This document shows positions 16,413-24,580 of a stretch of DNA of 33,419 bases, piece after piece (the first letter of the stretch is position 1; each line of letters starts with the position of its first letter). The notes under the pieces are model-generated. The model searched no databases, was not told the DNA's origin, and was given only the letters and a program-made list of their open reading frames with translations. Both the position numbers and the translations under genes were made by a program. The DNA is from Acidilobaceae archaeon UBA158 (GTDB taxonomy: Archaea; Thermoproteota; Thermoprotei_A; Sulfolobales; Acidilobaceae). Location of the stretch: contig DAXV01000012.1 in the NCBI GenBank assembly GCA_002506595.1, positions 1 through 33,419 of the forward strand, in the 5' to 3' direction.

Positions 16413-17408
16413 TTAATCTTTTTTGTTTTGGGGCAAAAAATCTACGGCCTTTTTGGCAAGTCTTAGAGAAGTATTAAATATATCGTTAGCATTTATAGCG
16501 GCTGATTTAAGCTCATCATACATTTCTTTTGAAGCAAGTTTCAATCCTTCAGATAAAAATTGTTCTGCTAATAAGTTTATCATTAGCGTTCTTCTAGAAA
16601 CAATTTTTTCTTGAATTTTATTAGACTTTTTTATAAAAATAAAATGATCTTCTATGGCCTCAACTAATTCTTCTATGCCTTTACCCATAATTGCGCTAGT
16701 TTTTATCAATCTGGGTTGCCAATTAGAATCATTGCCTCCTAAATCACCTTTCTCTAAAGCAAATGATAGATATTCATAAGTCTTATTGGCCTCTTCTTTA
16801 TCTATCTTGTTTAATACGTAAATATTCCCTATTTCCATTACGCCAGCTTTTAATGCCTGTATATCATCTCCAGCACCTGGCATTGTTACAACAACTATAG
16901 TATCTGCTGCGCTCATTATATCAACTTCTGATTGGCCAACGCCTACTGTTTCTATAATAATTTTATCATAGCCTAATGCATCAAATGCTTCAATCATAGC
17001 TAATGCTGCAAGGCTTAATCCTCCTTTAAGTCCTTTTGATGATACACTTCTAATGAAAACTCCTGGATCTGTTGCATGCTCTTGCATCCTTAATCTATCT
17101 CCTAAAAGAGCTCCTCCGCTTATTGGGCTACTTGGATCTATTGCTATTACAGCTACTTTATACCCTCTTTTTCTTAAAGAGGTTATAAGCTTTGAAATTA
17201 ATGTGCTTTTCCCTGATCCAGGTATACCTGTTATGCCTATTATTTGTGCATTTCCAGCTCTTTTTGCGAGTTTTTCAAGAAGGTCTTCAGGCATTGTATA
17301 TGGGTTTTCTAGGTAACTCAAAATTCTTCCTATAGCCCTCATATTACCGTTGGAGGCTTTATTTAATAAATCATCAAGTATAGTCTCTGCAGATGACAAA
17401 CAATTCAA
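16413..17408 (-). CDS. meaB: Methylmalonyl-CoA mutase chaperone GTPase MeaB
   Basis: G3E-family GTPase (also annotated ArgK) that protects and reloads adenosylcobalamin-dependent methylmalonyl-CoA mutase. Seen: Walker A GITGIPGSGKST near residues 38-49, AVIAIDPSSPISGGALLGDR, the HATDPGVFIRSVSSKGLKGGLS switch region, ETVGVGQSE (Walker B/switch II) and VLNKIDKEE (base recognition). The 331-aa length is typical. The TTG start shares TTGA (17408-17405) with the stop of the B12-binding subunit gene; a second in-frame TTG three codons later is an alternative. Third gene of the mutase operon, which fixes its role. Confidence 0.94.
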   Translation of the reverse strand: MNCLSSAETILDDLLNKASNGNMRAIGRILSYLENPYTMPEDLLEKLAKRAGNAQIIGITGIPGSGKSTLISKLITSLRKRGYKVAVIAIDPSSPISGGALLGDRLRMQEHATDPGVFIRSVSSKGLKGGLSLAALAMIEAFDALGYDKIIIETVGVGQSEVDIMSAADTIVVVTMPGAGDDIQALKAGVMEIGNIYVLNKIDKEEANKTYEYLSFALEKGDLGGNDSNWQPRLIKTSAIMGKGIEELVEAIEDHFIFIKKSNKIQEKIVSRRTLMINLLAEQFLSEGLKLASKEMYDELKSAAINANDIFNTSLRLAKKAVDFLPQNKKD

Positions 17409-17845
17409 CCTCTTGATTCTAATCTTCTTTTTTCTTCGGCTAATTTTCTAATTATTTCTACAATTCTCTTTAGGCTTTCACCAGGCAAAAAAACTTCTCT
17501 TACGCCTATCTTTTTTAGTTCGTCCACATCAATTAATGGTATTGTACCTCCAATTACAACTGGGATATCACTAGCTCCTGCATTTTTTAGCTCTTCCATA
17601 AGCACCTTCATGTGATGTATATGAGCTCCACTTAAAATGCTTACTCCTATTACATCTACATCCTCTTGCAATGCTGAAGAAACTATTTGTTGGGGCGTTT
17701 GTCTAATTCCTGTATATATAACTTCGAATCCAGCATCTTTTAGGGCTCTTGCTATTACTTTAGCTCCTCTATCATGCCCATCTATTCCTAGCTTTGCAAC
17801 CAATACCTTAAATTGCTCAGATTTAGTAAATTGGGGGCTCAACAT
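17405..17845 (-). CDS. Methylmalonyl-CoA mutase, small (B12-binding) subunit
   Basis: Cobalamin-binding domain that brings adenosylcobalamin to the catalytic subunit; in bacteria it is fused to the large subunit, in many archaea it is separate as here. The DxHxxG motif with the cobalt-ligating His is GIDGHDRG (His near residue 24), followed by the flavodoxin-like core with VSILSGAHIHHM and VVIGGTIP. The ATG at 17845 is preferred: AGGAGGTG at 17857-17864 lies about 11 bases upstream, while the TTG at 17854 is only two bases from it. The start lies inside the large-subunit gene, so translation is coupled, and the end overlaps meaB in TTGA. Confidence 0.94.
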   Translation of the reverse strand: MLSPQFTKSEQFKVLVAKLGIDGHDRGAKVIARALKDAGFEVIYTGIRQTPQQIVSSALQEDVDVIGVSILSGAHIHHMKVLMEELKNAGASDIPVVIGGTIPLIDVDELKKIGVREVFLPGESLKRIVEIIRKLAEEKRRLESRG

Positions 17846-19523
17846 AAGATCCAAACACCTCCTTTAAAGTATTCATAATTTCTCCTAAAGTAGCCTTTGC
17901 TTTTGCTGCTTGTAATATATAAGGCATAAGATTTACATCACCTTCAGCTGCTTTTCTTAATTCATTTAAAGATCTCTCCCATAACTCTTTATTTCTTTCA
18001 CTTTTTATTTTGCTTATTCTAGCTTTTTGCCTTTTTTCAATTTCTGCTTGGTCAAACTCCAATAGTGGAACATTTCTTATTTCATCAACTTCATTTTCTT
18101 CAAATATGTTTACTCCAACAATATATTTCTTCTTTTCGTCAACTTGTTTTTGATAGTTATAGCTTGCCTCTGTAACTTCTCTTTGTGGAAATCCTTTTTT
18201 AACAGCTTCTAGCATACCGCCAAGCTTTTCAATTTTATCAATATACTTCCAAGCTTGTTCTTCGATTTGATCCGTAAGCCATTCAACATAATAGCTACCT
18301 GCTAATGGATCTATTGTATCTGCTATACCTGATTCATATGCAATTATTTGTTGTGTTCTTAATGCTATTTTTGCAGCAAATTCACTAGGTACCCTAAATG
18401 GTTCATCGAAGCTATTTGTATGTAAGCTTTGGGTTCCTCCTAAGACGGCAGCCATAGCTTCTATTGCGGTTCTTATTATATTATTCCATGGCTGTTGTGC
18501 AGTTAAAGAAACTCCAGCTGTTTGGGTATGGAATCTCATCCACATGCTTCTCTCTTTCTTAGCGTGGAACCATTCTTTCATTATTTTAGCCCACATTCTT
18601 CTTGCTGCTCTAAACTTTGCAATTTCTTCGAAGAAGTTTATATGGGAATCCCAGAAGAAACTTATTCTGGGAGCAAATTCATCTACATCAAGGCCCCTTG
18701 ATATTAGTTGTCTTACATATTCTATTCCGTCTGCAATAGTAAATGCTAATTCTTGCACAGCAGTAGAGCCTGCTTCCCTTATATGATATCCACTTACACT
18801 TATAGGATTCCATTTGGGTAAATTCTTTACACTCCATTCTATTAAATCCATGCTAACTCTAACAGCTGGTTCTGGTGGAAAAACATAGCTTTTCTGTGCT
18901 ATGAATTCTTTTAACGGGTCATTTTGTGTTGTCCCTCCAATTTTATTGTAGGGAACACCTTGCATCTCTGCAACTCCTACATAAAAGCTTAATAAAACAG
19001 GTGCAGGAGGATTTATTGTCATATTTGTTGTAACTTCCCCCATATTTATTCCATCAAATACTATTCTCATATCTTCTATAGATGGAACGCTAACTCCTAC
19101 TATTCCAACTTCTCCCTCAGCCATTGGATCGTCTGGATCTATTCCTATTAATGTTGGATAATCAAATGCTAAACTTAACCCTGTTTCTCCATGCTCAATT
19201 AGAAACTTCAATCTATTATTTGTTTCTTCAGGCCCCCCAAATCCGCTAAACATTCTCATTGTCCATAATCTTGCTCTATACATTGTTGCATGGATTCCTC
19301 TTGTGAATGGATAAGTTCCAGGAAAACCTAATTTTGTGTTATAATCAAAATCTTCTATATCTAATGGTGTGTATAGATTCTTTATTTGAATATTGCTTAA
19401 ATTAGTAAACTCTTTTTCCCTTTCTGGGACTTGTTGTAGCCATTTTGGAAGTATATCATTTTGCCACTTTTCTAGGGAGCCTTTAATCTCTTTTAATGAA
19501 TTTTTGTCGTATAAATTACCCAT
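17823..19523 (-). CDS. Methylmalonyl-CoA mutase, large (catalytic) subunit
   Basis: Catalytic TIM-barrel subunit that interconverts (R)-methylmalonyl-CoA and succinyl-CoA through radical chemistry with adenosylcobalamin. By comparison with the Propionibacterium enzyme the specificity residues Tyr (TMYRARLW), Arg (PPEPAVRVS) and His (SGYHIREAG) are all retained, at about 82, 222 and 247 from the chosen start. Isobutyryl-CoA-type mutases change the Tyr and Arg, so methylmalonyl-CoA is the likely substrate. GTYPFTRGIH, GGTTQNDPLKEF and GGTQSLHTNSFDE are also intact. It has no B12 domain, which is encoded next. A nearby ATG at 19535 is possible, but GGGGTGTG is placed to serve the ATG at 19523. 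First gene of the operon mcm large, mcm small, meaB. Confidence 0.94.
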   Translation of the reverse strand: MGNLYDKNSLKEIKGSLEKWQNDILPKWLQQVPEREKEFTNLSNIQIKNLYTPLDIEDFDYNTKLGFPGTYPFTRGIHATMYRARLWTMRMFSGFGGPEETNNRLKFLIEHGETGLSLAFDYPTLIGIDPDDPMAEGEVGIVGVSVPSIEDMRIVFDGINMGEVTTNMTINPPAPVLLSFYVGVAEMQGVPYNKIGGTTQNDPLKEFIAQKSYVFPPEPAVRVSMDLIEWSVKNLPKWNPISVSGYHIREAGSTAVQELAFTIADGIEYVRQLISRGLDVDEFAPRISFFWDSHINFFEEIAKFRAARRMWAKIMKEWFHAKKERSMWMRFHTQTAGVSLTAQQPWNNIIRTAIEAMAAVLGGTQSLHTNSFDEPFRVPSEFAAKIALRTQQIIAYESGIADTIDPLAGSYYVEWLTDQIEEQAWKYIDKIEKLGGMLEAVKKGFPQREVTEASYNYQKQVDEKKKYIVGVNIFEENEVDEIRNVPLLEFDQAEIEKRQKARISKIKSERNKELWERSLNELRKAAEGDVNLMPYILQAAKAKATLGEIMNTLKEVFGSYVEPPIY

Positions 19524-19652
19524 TGCACACCCCATTGTTTGGTGGTATTACAAGAGTTTTATAATTATTCATAATCTTAATATATACACTAATTATAAAG
19601 TTATGGCAAATAACATTAAGCCATATTTTTATGATGGGAAAATTAACGGGAA

Positions 19653-19660
19653 TTTTTATA
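19653..19660 (+). promoter_or_regulatory. TATA box of the BtuF-like gene
   Basis: TTTTTATA on the plus strand, about 40 bases before the ATG at 19698, predicts a start near 19682-19684 and a short leader that includes GGTG at 19687-19690. It lies in the 160-base divergent spacer shared with the methylmalonyl-CoA mutase operon, whose own minus-strand TATA may be the TTTATAATT at about 19591-19599. Confidence 0.45.
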
Positions 19661-19697
19661 AGGGTTAAAATAAAATTATTGGCAATGGTGCAAAATA

Positions 19698-20519
19698 ATG
19701 GTTAAGCTTTACTCTGAAATATTAAGTAAAGAAGTAGAAATTCCTGATAAGCCAGAAAGAATTGTTAGTTTAGCGCCGGCAATTACAGAAACCCTTTATT
19801 TAATTGGTGCAGGAGATAGGGTTGTTGGAATTAGCTTTTTCTGTAATAAACCTCCTGAAGTAAGTAAAAAACCTAGGGTTGGAGCTTATTTAAATGTAAA
19901 TTATAATTTATTAGAAAAGCTAAATCCAGATCTTTTATTAGTTACAACAGGAGCTCAAAGAGATAGAATTACTGAATTGGAAACAAGGGGATACAAAGTA
20001 TATCCAATACCGTTGCCAGTTAATATTTATGGTATACTTGATAATGTTATGATTACAGGAATAATTGTAAATGAACAAGAAAAAGCTAGAGAATTGGCAT
20101 TTAGTCTTGCAGAAAAAATAATTAAACTTAAAGATATTCTCAAGGGTATAAGAATATATTATGAGATAGACTTGGGAGGTCCAGTTAGCGTTGGATCACA
20201 TAGCTATATAGGTGATGCATTTAAATTTATGGGGTTATCTCATGCATTTGAAAAGGAAAGAGTTCCTTATGTAATAAATCCAGATCCTAATTACATAATA
20301 AATTATAATCCTGATATAATTGTTTATGAGCAAAAAATAGGAGAGAATGCTACTGTAGATAAATATATAAAGAATTTGGAAAAAAGAAATATAAAAGATA
20401 TAGATGCGATTAAAAAGAAAAAAATTGTAATTATGGAATATGATAGCCTAGCCCATTATGGCCCAAGCTTTTTTGATGCAGCTTTTAGGATGGCTGAAAG
20501 AATAAAGAATTTAATTTAA
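19698..20519 (+). CDS. BtuF/FepB-like metal-receptor protein without signal peptide
   Basis: Class III substrate-binding-protein fold (COG0614 type), the family that delivers vitamin B12, haem or ferric chelates to ABC importers. Family features: PERIVSLAPAITETLYLIGAGDRVVGISFFCNKPPE near the N terminus, VGAYLNVNYNLLEKLNPDLLLVTTG, the long backbone helix near 120-150, and the C-terminal lobe with YIGDAFKFMGL. The FFCNKPPEV segment resembles BtuF-type cobalamin binders. No signal peptide or lipobox is present, and an in-frame stop at 19671 excludes an upstream one, so it appears cytoplasmic. No ABC permease or ATPase gene is adjacent. Divergent from the cobalamin-dependent mutase operon, it might bind or sense a corrinoid inside the cell; that is inference. 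Confidence 0.82.
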   Translation: MVKLYSEILSKEVEIPDKPERIVSLAPAITETLYLIGAGDRVVGISFFCNKPPEVSKKPRVGAYLNVNYNLLEKLNPDLLLVTTGAQRDRITELETRGYKVYPIPLPVNIYGILDNVMITGIIVNEQEKARELAFSLAEKIIKLKDILKGIRIYYEIDLGGPVSVGSHSYIGDAFKFMGLSHAFEKERVPYVINPDPNYIINYNPDIIVYEQKIGENATVDKYIKNLEKRNIKDIDAIKKKKIVIMEYDSLAHYGPSFFDAAFRMAERIKNLI

Positions 20520-22090
20520 GGTTTTTGTTGATTATTTTCTTCTTTTTCTTTTAAATTTTCACTAAAATATAAACGATCTAAAACATTATTAATATCGACC
20601 AATTTATACGTCTTTAATGCATTAAGTTCCATTTGTTTATATTCATCACTTCCATATATTTTTATTGCATTTTCTAAGTATTTAGAGAATTCTTCGAAAT
20701 CCTTTTCATCTATCTCTTTTGCATTAGGATCTGTATAGAAATTGATTAGCTCTCTAAGATCTTGGCCAAAAAGCCATCCATTTTCTCCTTGCTTAATTAA
20801 TTCTAGAGCACCTCCGTCTTTAGAGCCAATTACTGGTACGCCATTAGCTAAGGACTTCATATATGATGTTCCACATGCCTCCCAACCTGAAAATGGCGTA
20901 AATGTTTGTATATCACTTCCAGATAAGAGTATTTTTGCGTTTGATGCATCATAATTATGCATATGAATTACATTAGGATATTTTTTAGATAATTTTCTGA
21001 AATATGAAACATAACTCAAACCTTCTTTATCGTTTGGATGCGCTTTTCCTCCTATAACAAATACAGCATCTTTACTTATATTATTTTCTTCGATAAACCT
21101 TGTTATAAAGTATGGTCTTTTATATGAAGTCATTCTTCTTAGCCAAATAATTATGGGCTTGTTATCAATTTTTATATCAGATTTATAATTCTTTAAGAAA
21201 ATTGCTAATTCATTTTTAGATTTTTGATGCGCTTCCCAAACATCTTCTTTTTCTATTTTATCTAGATCCTTAGATTTTAAAAGATCCTTAATATGATTGC
21301 CAACCCATCTATCTAGGTTAACTCCATTAGTTACATGAGTTATTTTATCTTTGTAATCTTTAAACACATTTTTTGTTATTTCCTCATGCTTTGCAGAAAC
21401 TGTATATGAAATAACAGATTTTTCAAAACCGATTTTTGTTAATATAACGAATTCATCGCTTGAATTATAACCAAATTCTTCATGTAATATTGAAGAAGGA
21501 TACGAAGGATGGCCCCAAGGCCCTGGTGTATGAGTAGTAAATCTATAGTTCTTGAATTCTGGTAAAGCAAGGGTGGTAATCGCAGTATATGCTTCTTGCA
21601 GATCTATATATTTTACATTCTCTAATCCAATAATGTTTTTTATATAATATGCAGCAGCCTTCGCTAAGAAAATATATTTGTATATTTTTTCCTCATAACT
21701 TTTTTCTATATATAATCTATTACAAAAGCCTCTAACCCATATAGGACATTCGGCCTCAAAAAATACTACTTTGCTTTTTCCTTTTTCATATATCCATGGT
21801 CTAGTTATTACGTTTTGTGATTTTAAAGTTATTTGAAATTCTTTTTCAGGTTTTAATAAGGATTCTAATGGTAGAGGTTGTGACTGAGGAAGAGGTATAG
21901 CATTATCATTTTGATCGAAGCTATAATCAACATAACCTTGCCTATAAAGTAAAGTCATTACATAATATTTTAGATTTCTTGATGAAGCAGCATAAAATTT
22001 ATCTCCTTCTAGAATTCCTAGACCTCCTGCATAAGAATAAAATTCATCTAATGCTATTTCTGGCGTTATAGATATTATAATGTTGTCCAT
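20516..22090 (-). CDS. Alpha-glucan phosphorylase (GT35-like)
   Basis: Pyridoxal-phosphate enzyme that releases glucose-1-phosphate from glycogen or maltodextrin. Of the short archaeal type (about 525 aa against over 800 in classical phosphorylases). Seen: YAGGLGILEGDKFYAASS at the N terminus, WLRRMTSYKRPYF matching the RRxxEYKR motif, GGKAHPND matching AGKAxP, and GWEACGTSYMKSLANGVPVIGSKDGGALE matching the GTSNMK block whose Lys binds PLP. It ends in an acidic, Lys/Gln-rich tail. The minus strand reads GGTGATAATAATG: the GTG at 22099 is the ribosome site and the ATG at 22090 the likely start. The stop region overlaps the convergent BtuF-like gene by four bases. Confidence 0.88.
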   Translation of the reverse strand: MDNIIISITPEIALDEFYSYAGGLGILEGDKFYAASSRNLKYYVMTLLYRQGYVDYSFDQNDNAIPLPQSQPLPLESLLKPEKEFQITLKSQNVITRPWIYEKGKSKVVFFEAECPIWVRGFCNRLYIEKSYEEKIYKYIFLAKAAAYYIKNIIGLENVKYIDLQEAYTAITTLALPEFKNYRFTTHTPGPWGHPSYPSSILHEEFGYNSSDEFVILTKIGFEKSVISYTVSAKHEEITKNVFKDYKDKITHVTNGVNLDRWVGNHIKDLLKSKDLDKIEKEDVWEAHQKSKNELAIFLKNYKSDIKIDNKPIIIWLRRMTSYKRPYFITRFIEENNISKDAVFVIGGKAHPNDKEGLSYVSYFRKLSKKYPNVIHMHNYDASNAKILLSGSDIQTFTPFSGWEACGTSYMKSLANGVPVIGSKDGGALELIKQGENGWLFGQDLRELINFYTDPNAKEIDEKDFEEFSKYLENAIKIYGSDEYKQMELNALKTYKLVDINNVLDRLYFSENLKEKEENNQQKP

Positions 22091-22209
22091 TATTATCACC
22101 TAACACAATTAAGATTATAAATAAGAGATTAATATTTATTTTTATTTGTTTTTGATGTTATATATGATGAATTAAATAAAAATATTTATTTTTATTGACC
22201 ATTGTACAA

Positions 22210-23391
22210 ATGGGGTTTAATTTGGATCTAAATATGGAAAAAGTGAAGAAAGTATCTTTTATAATAGGATTGATTATTACAATAGGTTTTTCTTATATGG
22301 TAGGAATTTCTGCTTATCATATTGCTTCTACGACAAGCGGCGGAGGTTATAATAATTCTTACATAAGCGATGAAATTTATTATGTTGATAGTGCTAGAAG
22401 GATACTAGTTAATGTGTTTGGATATAAGGGTGCTACGTATCCATATAGCGGTGAAACAGCATCAACATATTATAATTTTGAGCATCCTCCCTTGGCTAAA
22501 TATATTATAGCATTATCAATGGTATTATTGGGAGATAGACCAATAAATTGGAGAATTCCAAGCATTATAATGGCATCATTAATACCATTAATAATATATT
22601 TGGGCATATCTATTAAAAATGATATAAAATGGATTTTTCTAGGAGTAGTTGCTGCATTGATAGCTTCCTCAGACCATATATTAATAGTTATGGGATCTGT
22701 GGCTTTGTTAGATATTTATGCCGCTTTCTTTTTAACAATAGCTATTGTGATGGCTTTTAGAAAGAGACTTTTGCTATCTGCAGTCTTTGTTGGGCTTTCT
22801 TCGGCATCAAAAGAAACAGGATTATTTGGTGTATTAGCTCTTATAATATTAATTTTTGCATTATATGATAAAAAAGCTGTAGCTTTAAAAAGGATTGGAG
22901 AAGTTATATTAATTGTTTTATTTGTTATATTAATTGTTTATATTCCATTATTTTATCATTTCGGAGTTTTGAATGTAATACAACAAACTATTGGTGGATA
23001 TAAATGGGATCTACAAAGCAGGCCCCTAGGGCCTCCTACTAGTACTCCCAGCGGATGGTTATTTAATGTAAATCCATTTATATTATCTTATTCTCCATTA
23101 TTGGAGGCATCAACAACCCCTACTATTGAAATACCTGCTATGATTTCAGCTATAAGCATTTTTATTAGCTGTTTACTTTATAAAAGGAAGTATTGCTATA
23201 ATGTTGGATCAGTGTTTTATATATCAATATTCTTAGGATTTTGGCTGGTTTATCTTGCTGGTAATCACACACTTTATAGCTTCTATTCAGTAATATTAAC
23301 ACCGGCAGCTGCATTTACATTGATAGAAGCACTTAATTTAATTATAGGTGGGTTAAATGGAAAAGTTGAAAATAACAATAGTACAGTTTAG
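22210..23391 (+). CDS. GT39-type membrane glycosyltransferase (PMT-like)
   Basis: Polytopic membrane protein with about nine to ten hydrophobic helices, of the dolichyl-phosphate-mannose protein mannosyltransferase superfamily. The first outer loop has the catalytic-type acidic pair ISDEIYYVDSARRIL, and FEHPPLAKYIIAL is the HPPLGK-like signature of GT39/GT83 enzymes. SASKETGLFG is the intracellular motif seen before the next helices. Such enzymes transfer a sugar from a lipid-phosphate donor to surface protein or lipid. Start is uncertain: in-frame TTG 22195, ATG 22210 and ATG 22234; I choose ATG 22210, consistent with a leaderless transcript from the AT-rich TATA-like region near 22180. The end overlaps the nitrilase-family gene by 35 bases. 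Confidence 0.82.
   Translation: MGFNLDLNMEKVKKVSFIIGLIITIGFSYMVGISAYHIASTTSGGGYNNSYISDEIYYVDSARRILVNVFGYKGATYPYSGETASTYYNFEHPPLAKYIIALSMVLLGDRPINWRIPSIIMASLIPLIIYLGISIKNDIKWIFLGVVAALIASSDHILIVMGSVALLDIYAAFFLTIAIVMAFRKRLLLSAVFVGLSSASKETGLFGVLALIILIFALYDKKAVALKRIGEVILIVLFVILIVYIPLFYHFGVLNVIQQTIGGYKWDLQSRPLGPPTSTPSGWLFNVNPFILSYSPLLEASTTPTIEIPAMISAISIFISCLLYKRKYCYNVGSVFYISIFLGFWLVYLAGNHTLYSFYSVILTPAAAFTLIEALNLIIGGLNGKVENNNSTV
22903..22944 (+). repeat. 21-base tandem duplication inside the glycosyltransferase gene
   Basis: Two adjacent 21-base units, 22903-22923 and 22924-22944, share their first 16 bases exactly and encode VILIVLF and VILIVYI. The unit is a multiple of three, so the frame is kept and a transmembrane helix is lengthened by two turns. 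Confidence 0.8.
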
Positions 23392-24127
23392 AAGAAGACC
23401 TTTAATAGACGAAAATTTGTGGACAGCAATTTCTTTAATTAAAAACAAGACTGATATAGTTGCTTTAAGTGAGAATTGGTTATCAAATAAACCAATTGAT
23501 TTAAATGATTATATTTATTATGTAGAAAAGATAGGAAACATTTTGGATACAAATGTTTTAGCTGGAATACAATACGTTAATGATAATGGCTACATAAAAA
23601 GTGTGGGTATGGCTTATATAGATAAAAAATTGGTTCAAAATTGTGAAAAGATAAATCCATCGAAGGCTGTAGGAGAAAGAAATCATTTAACTGGAGGCAA
23701 ATACATAAAACCAATAAAAGTTAACAATTGGTATATAGGATGCTTAGCATGTGTTGACATTTTCTACCCAGAAATATCAAGAATTCATGCATTAAATAGC
23801 GCTGATATATTATATAATCCTGCCAGCATTTCTAATGAAAGCTTAGCATTATGGCATTCAGTGTTGCAAACTAGGGCAGCTGAAAATGTTGTTTATTCTA
23901 TTGGAGTTAATAACACAAATACTAAATATCCTGATAATAGAGCAACAGCTGGAGGAAGTATAGTATTTAATCCTCATGGAGATAAAATTGTAGAATTAGG
24001 AAGCGATGATGAAGCAATAGACATCCTTTTAGATTACGACTACTTTGATTATGTTAAGAACAGATGGTCATTTAAAGACGATTTAATTAAGAAATACTCA
24101 ATTTTTTATAAAAATAATTTTTTATAA
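23357..24127 (+). CDS. Carbon-nitrogen hydrolase (nitrilase superfamily)
   Basis: Amidase or nitrilase-fold enzyme that cleaves a C-N bond. The Glu-Lys-Cys triad is present: E39 in ALSENW, K98 in EKINPSKAVGER and C132 in ACVDIFYPE, the last being the classic nucleophile elbow. GGSIVFNPHGD near residue 195 is the usual late strand. Length 256 aa is normal. AGGTGGG lies about ten bases before the ATG inside the glycosyltransferase gene, so the 35-base overlap implies coupled translation. No membrane segment: it is cytoplasmic. The substrate is unknown; coupling to a surface glycosyltransferase suggests amide or amino-sugar chemistry, which is speculative. Confidence 0.85.
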   Translation: MEKLKITIVQFRRRPLIDENLWTAISLIKNKTDIVALSENWLSNKPIDLNDYIYYVEKIGNILDTNVLAGIQYVNDNGYIKSVGMAYIDKKLVQNCEKINPSKAVGERNHLTGGKYIKPIKVNNWYIGCLACVDIFYPEISRIHALNSADILYNPASISNESLALWHSVLQTRAAENVVYSIGVNNTNTKYPDNRATAGGSIVFNPHGDKIVELGSDDEAIDILLDYDYFDYVKNRWSFKDDLIKKYSIFYKNNFL

Positions 24128-24157
24128 GTTTGTAAATCTGTTATTTATATTATTTAT

Positions 24158-24580
24158 TTAATCTAATTCTCTCCATTCAACCTCAAGTTTTGATTTAGAA
24201 TCTCTATAATATATTGTAGGGATTCTTGCAATTCTAAGCCTATTTCTTAATATCCTATCATTTGTTGCCACAAAAACGCTTTCCCCTTTATTTTTCAAAT
24301 CTAAAGAAGTATAAAATATAGAATCATCAGCATCGATAATATTATTGGTTTCTATAATTTCAACCTTGTTATTTTCTATTATATTTAAACCAAAGTTTAT
24401 GTTCATATGTATTATTTTGTTTTTGTTTTGCTCAGAAATTTTTTTGAGTTCATTGATTACACTAGAAGTTGTTATTAAATTGAATTTTCTTTCAAGTAAA
24501 TCTTCAAACATTGATATTGTTATAATACCCTTTCCGAGCATAATAATCATATTAGAATCTAAAATTACTTTAGAAATCAA
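24158..24580 (-). CDS. PIN-domain protein (FCF1/VapC9-like)
   Basis: PIN-fold nuclease family, 140 aa. The metal-binding acidic residues are visible: D8 in ILDSNMI, E44 in SVINELKKI, D83/D85/D86 in IDADDSIF and D108 in VATNDRILRNRL; the C-terminal pattern RIARIPTIYYR is typical of the archaeal COG1412 group related to Utp24/FCF1. These are thought to cleave RNA, possibly in rRNA processing, rather than to be plasmid toxins; no antitoxin gene is adjacent. The TTG start overlaps the aIF2-gamma stop in TTGA (24580-24577). Pairing with aIF2-gamma is conserved in many archaea. Confidence 0.85.
   Translation of the reverse strand: MISKVILDSNMIIMLGKGIITISMFEDLLERKFNLITTSSVINELKKISEQNKNKIIHMNINFGLNIIENNKVEIIETNNIIDADDSIFYTSLDLKNKGESVFVATNDRILRNRLRIARIPTIYYRDSKSKLEVEWRELD

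Noticed and set aside
19393..19668. 91-codon plus-strand frame across the divergent mutase/BtuF-like spacer
   Set aside because: Mostly antisense to the mutase gene, no domain seen, and it runs through the predicted promoter of the BtuF-like gene.
24158..24580. PIN protein as the toxin of a toxin-antitoxin pair
   Set aside because: No antitoxin gene is adjacent and coupling to aIF2-gamma fits the housekeeping FCF1-like group.
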